NCBI GenBank assembly: GCA_964606165.1 | Contig: CAZSFQ010000032.1 | Coordinates: 1 to 7,593 of the forward strand | Direction: 5' to 3' | Length of the DNA: 7,593 nt | DNA from: UBA4923 sp964606165 | GTDB taxonomy: Bacteria > Bacillota > Clostridia > Saccharofermentanales > DTU023 | Part shown: piece after piece, positions 6,598-7,593 of the stretch | How the letters are laid out: each line of letters opens with the position of its first letter | Numbering within the stretch: the stretch's first letter is position 1 | The notes under the pieces: model-generated | Told to the model about the DNA's origin: nothing | Seen by the model: only the letters and a program-made list of their open reading frames with translations | The model's database searches: none | Program-made: the position numbers and the translations under genes

Positions 6598-7593
6598 CTA
6601 AACCTGCCCGGCGTCATGGCCGTTCTTCTGTTTGCGGAGCAGATCCTTTGGTTCCAGTGATTCCCCCTGCCCTTCCAGCAGGCCCGAAACACCGACCACC
6701 CTGACCTCCTTTTCGCCGCTGCAGACAGGACAATGGCACTGGCTGCTGTAGTCCTGCGGCTGGGTATAGGTACTGATGACACCTTCGTAATTGCGCAGGA
6801 CAACCCGCTCGGGGCTTTGTGAGATCAGGTAGTCGGGCATGACCGGTATCTTGCCGCCGCCGCCCAGGGCGTCAACCACAAAGGTCGGCACACAAAAACC
6901 TGATACATGACCGCGCAGGCCCTCAATGATTTCAATGCCCTTGGAAACGCAGGTCCGGAAATGTGAGATCCCCCGGGTCAGGTCACACTGGTAGATGTAA
7001 TAGGGCCGCACCCGGATCCAGGCCAGCCCCGTAACCAGGCGGCGCATGATATGGACGCAGTCATTGATCCCTCGCAAAAGCACCGACTGGTTGCCGAGCG
7101 GGATGCCGGCATCGGCCAGCATGGCACAGGCGGCGGCGCTTTCCGGCGTGATCTCACTGGGGTGGTTGAACTGCATGTTGAGCCAGACCGGTTTGTATTT
7201 TTTGAACAGGGCGCAAAGCTCGGGAGTGATCCGCTGGGGCATGACGACAGGCGTCCGGGTCCCGATGCGGATGATCTCGACGTGTTCGATCCCGCGCAAT
7301 TCCTTGAGGATGTATTCGAGGCGGTCGTCACTCATGAGCAGGGCGTCGCCTCCGGAAAGGAGGACATCGCGGATGATCGGATGCCGGCGGATGTAATCGA
7401 TGCCCGCGTCGATTTCAGCCTTGGTGCGGGCTCCGTCCTTCTGGCCGGCCAGCCGCCGCCTGGTGCAGTGGCGGCAGTACATGGAGCACATATCAGTGAT
7501 CAGGAAAAGGACGCGGTCGGGATAACGGTGGGTCAAACCGAATACGGGCGAATCGCCGTCCTCGTGCAGGGGATCGTCCTGATCCTCCGGCGC
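6598..7593 (-). CDS. kamA: L-lysine 2,3-aminomutase, N-terminus cut by window edge
   Basis: Radical SAM and PLP enzyme that converts L-lysine to L-beta-lysine, the first step of lysine fermentation. The last 331 residues are visible; the frame stays open to the window edge, so a start at TTG 7536 is false. The radical SAM cluster motif CxxxCxxC is at visible residues 36-43 (CSMYCRHC). With a constant offset of 89 to the Clostridium subterminale enzyme, every key residue falls in place: zinc ligands Cys179 (GINDC) and Cys286, Cys288, Cys291 (CHCPVC); substrate aspartates Asp204 (QCDL) and Asp241; and the PLP lysine Lys248. The two aspartates favour lysine as substrate, and the C-terminal zinc site argues against the shorter EpmB type. 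About 89 residues are missing, implying a full length near 420. One oddity: the PLP motif reads LGGGGK where PGGGGK is usual. kamA is the first gene seen of the operon, 8 nt before kamB. Confidence 0.97.
   Translation of the reverse strand, partial: APEDQDDPLHEDGDSPVFGLTHRYPDRVLFLITDMCSMYCRHCTRRRLAGQKDGARTKAEIDAGIDYIRRHPIIRDVLLSGGDALLMSDDRLEYILKELRGIEHVEIIRIGTRTPVVMPQRITPELCALFKKYKPVWLNMQFNHPSEITPESAAACAMLADAGIPLGNQSVLLRGINDCVHIMRRLVTGLAWIRVRPYYIYQCDLTRGISHFRTCVSKGIEIIEGLRGHVSGFCVPTFVVDALGGGGKIPVMPDYLISQSPERVVLRNYEGVISTYTQPQDYSSQCHCPVCSGEKEVRVVGVSGLLEGQGESLEPKDLLRKQKNGHDAGQV

Noticed and set aside
6598..7536. KamA starting at TTG 7536 as a 312-residue protein.
   Set aside because: The frame stays open to the window edge, and the 19 codons further upstream (DPLHEDGDSPV and so on) match the conserved KamA sequence before the radical SAM motif, so the gene is cut by the window instead.

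Overview
The window is one uninterrupted set of seven genes, all on the minus strand. Read in the direction of transcription (right to left) they are kamA, kamB, kamC, kamD, kamE, hbd and thl. This is the opening of the anaerobic lysine fermentation pathway joined to two enzymes of C4-CoA metabolism. Both end genes run off the window: kamA lacks its N-terminus and the thiolase lacks its C-terminus. Five genes are complete.

Layout (+ strand coordinates): 1-851 acetyl-CoA C-acetyltransferase (partial); 867-1706 3-hydroxybutyryl-CoA dehydrogenase; 1726-2487 lysine 5,6-aminomutase beta subunit, KamE; 2471-4039 lysine 5,6-aminomutase alpha subunit, KamD; 4042-5499 MutS-like ATPase, KamC; 5525-6589 P-loop protein, KamB; 6598-7593 lysine 2,3-aminomutase, KamA (partial). 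Gaps are 2 to 25 nt and kamD/kamE overlap by 17 nt. There is no room for an internal promoter or terminator between genes, and I saw no RNA gene, repeat, CRISPR array or mobile element. The set is almost certainly one transcript whose promoter lies beyond the right edge.

How the genes work together: KamA (radical SAM, PLP) converts L-lysine to beta-lysine. KamDE (adenosylcobalamin, PLP) moves the terminal amino group to give 3,5-diaminohexanoate. KamB and KamC are the likely ATP-driven reactivation pair for KamDE, which is prone to suicide inactivation. The next known steps (kdd, kce, kal) are not in the window. The genes after kamE instead act on the C4 products: Hbd interconverts acetoacetyl-CoA and 3-hydroxybutyryl-CoA, and thiolase interconverts acetoacetyl-CoA and two acetyl-CoA. 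This fits lysine fermentation to acetate and butyrate.

Organism: a strict anaerobe that ferments amino acids, inferred from the oxygen-sensitive enzymes. The DNA is GC-rich, with strong AGGAGG-type ribosome binding sites before most genes. A fairly GC-rich member of the Clostridia is a reasonable guess, but other amino-acid-fermenting anaerobes cannot be excluded from sequence alone.
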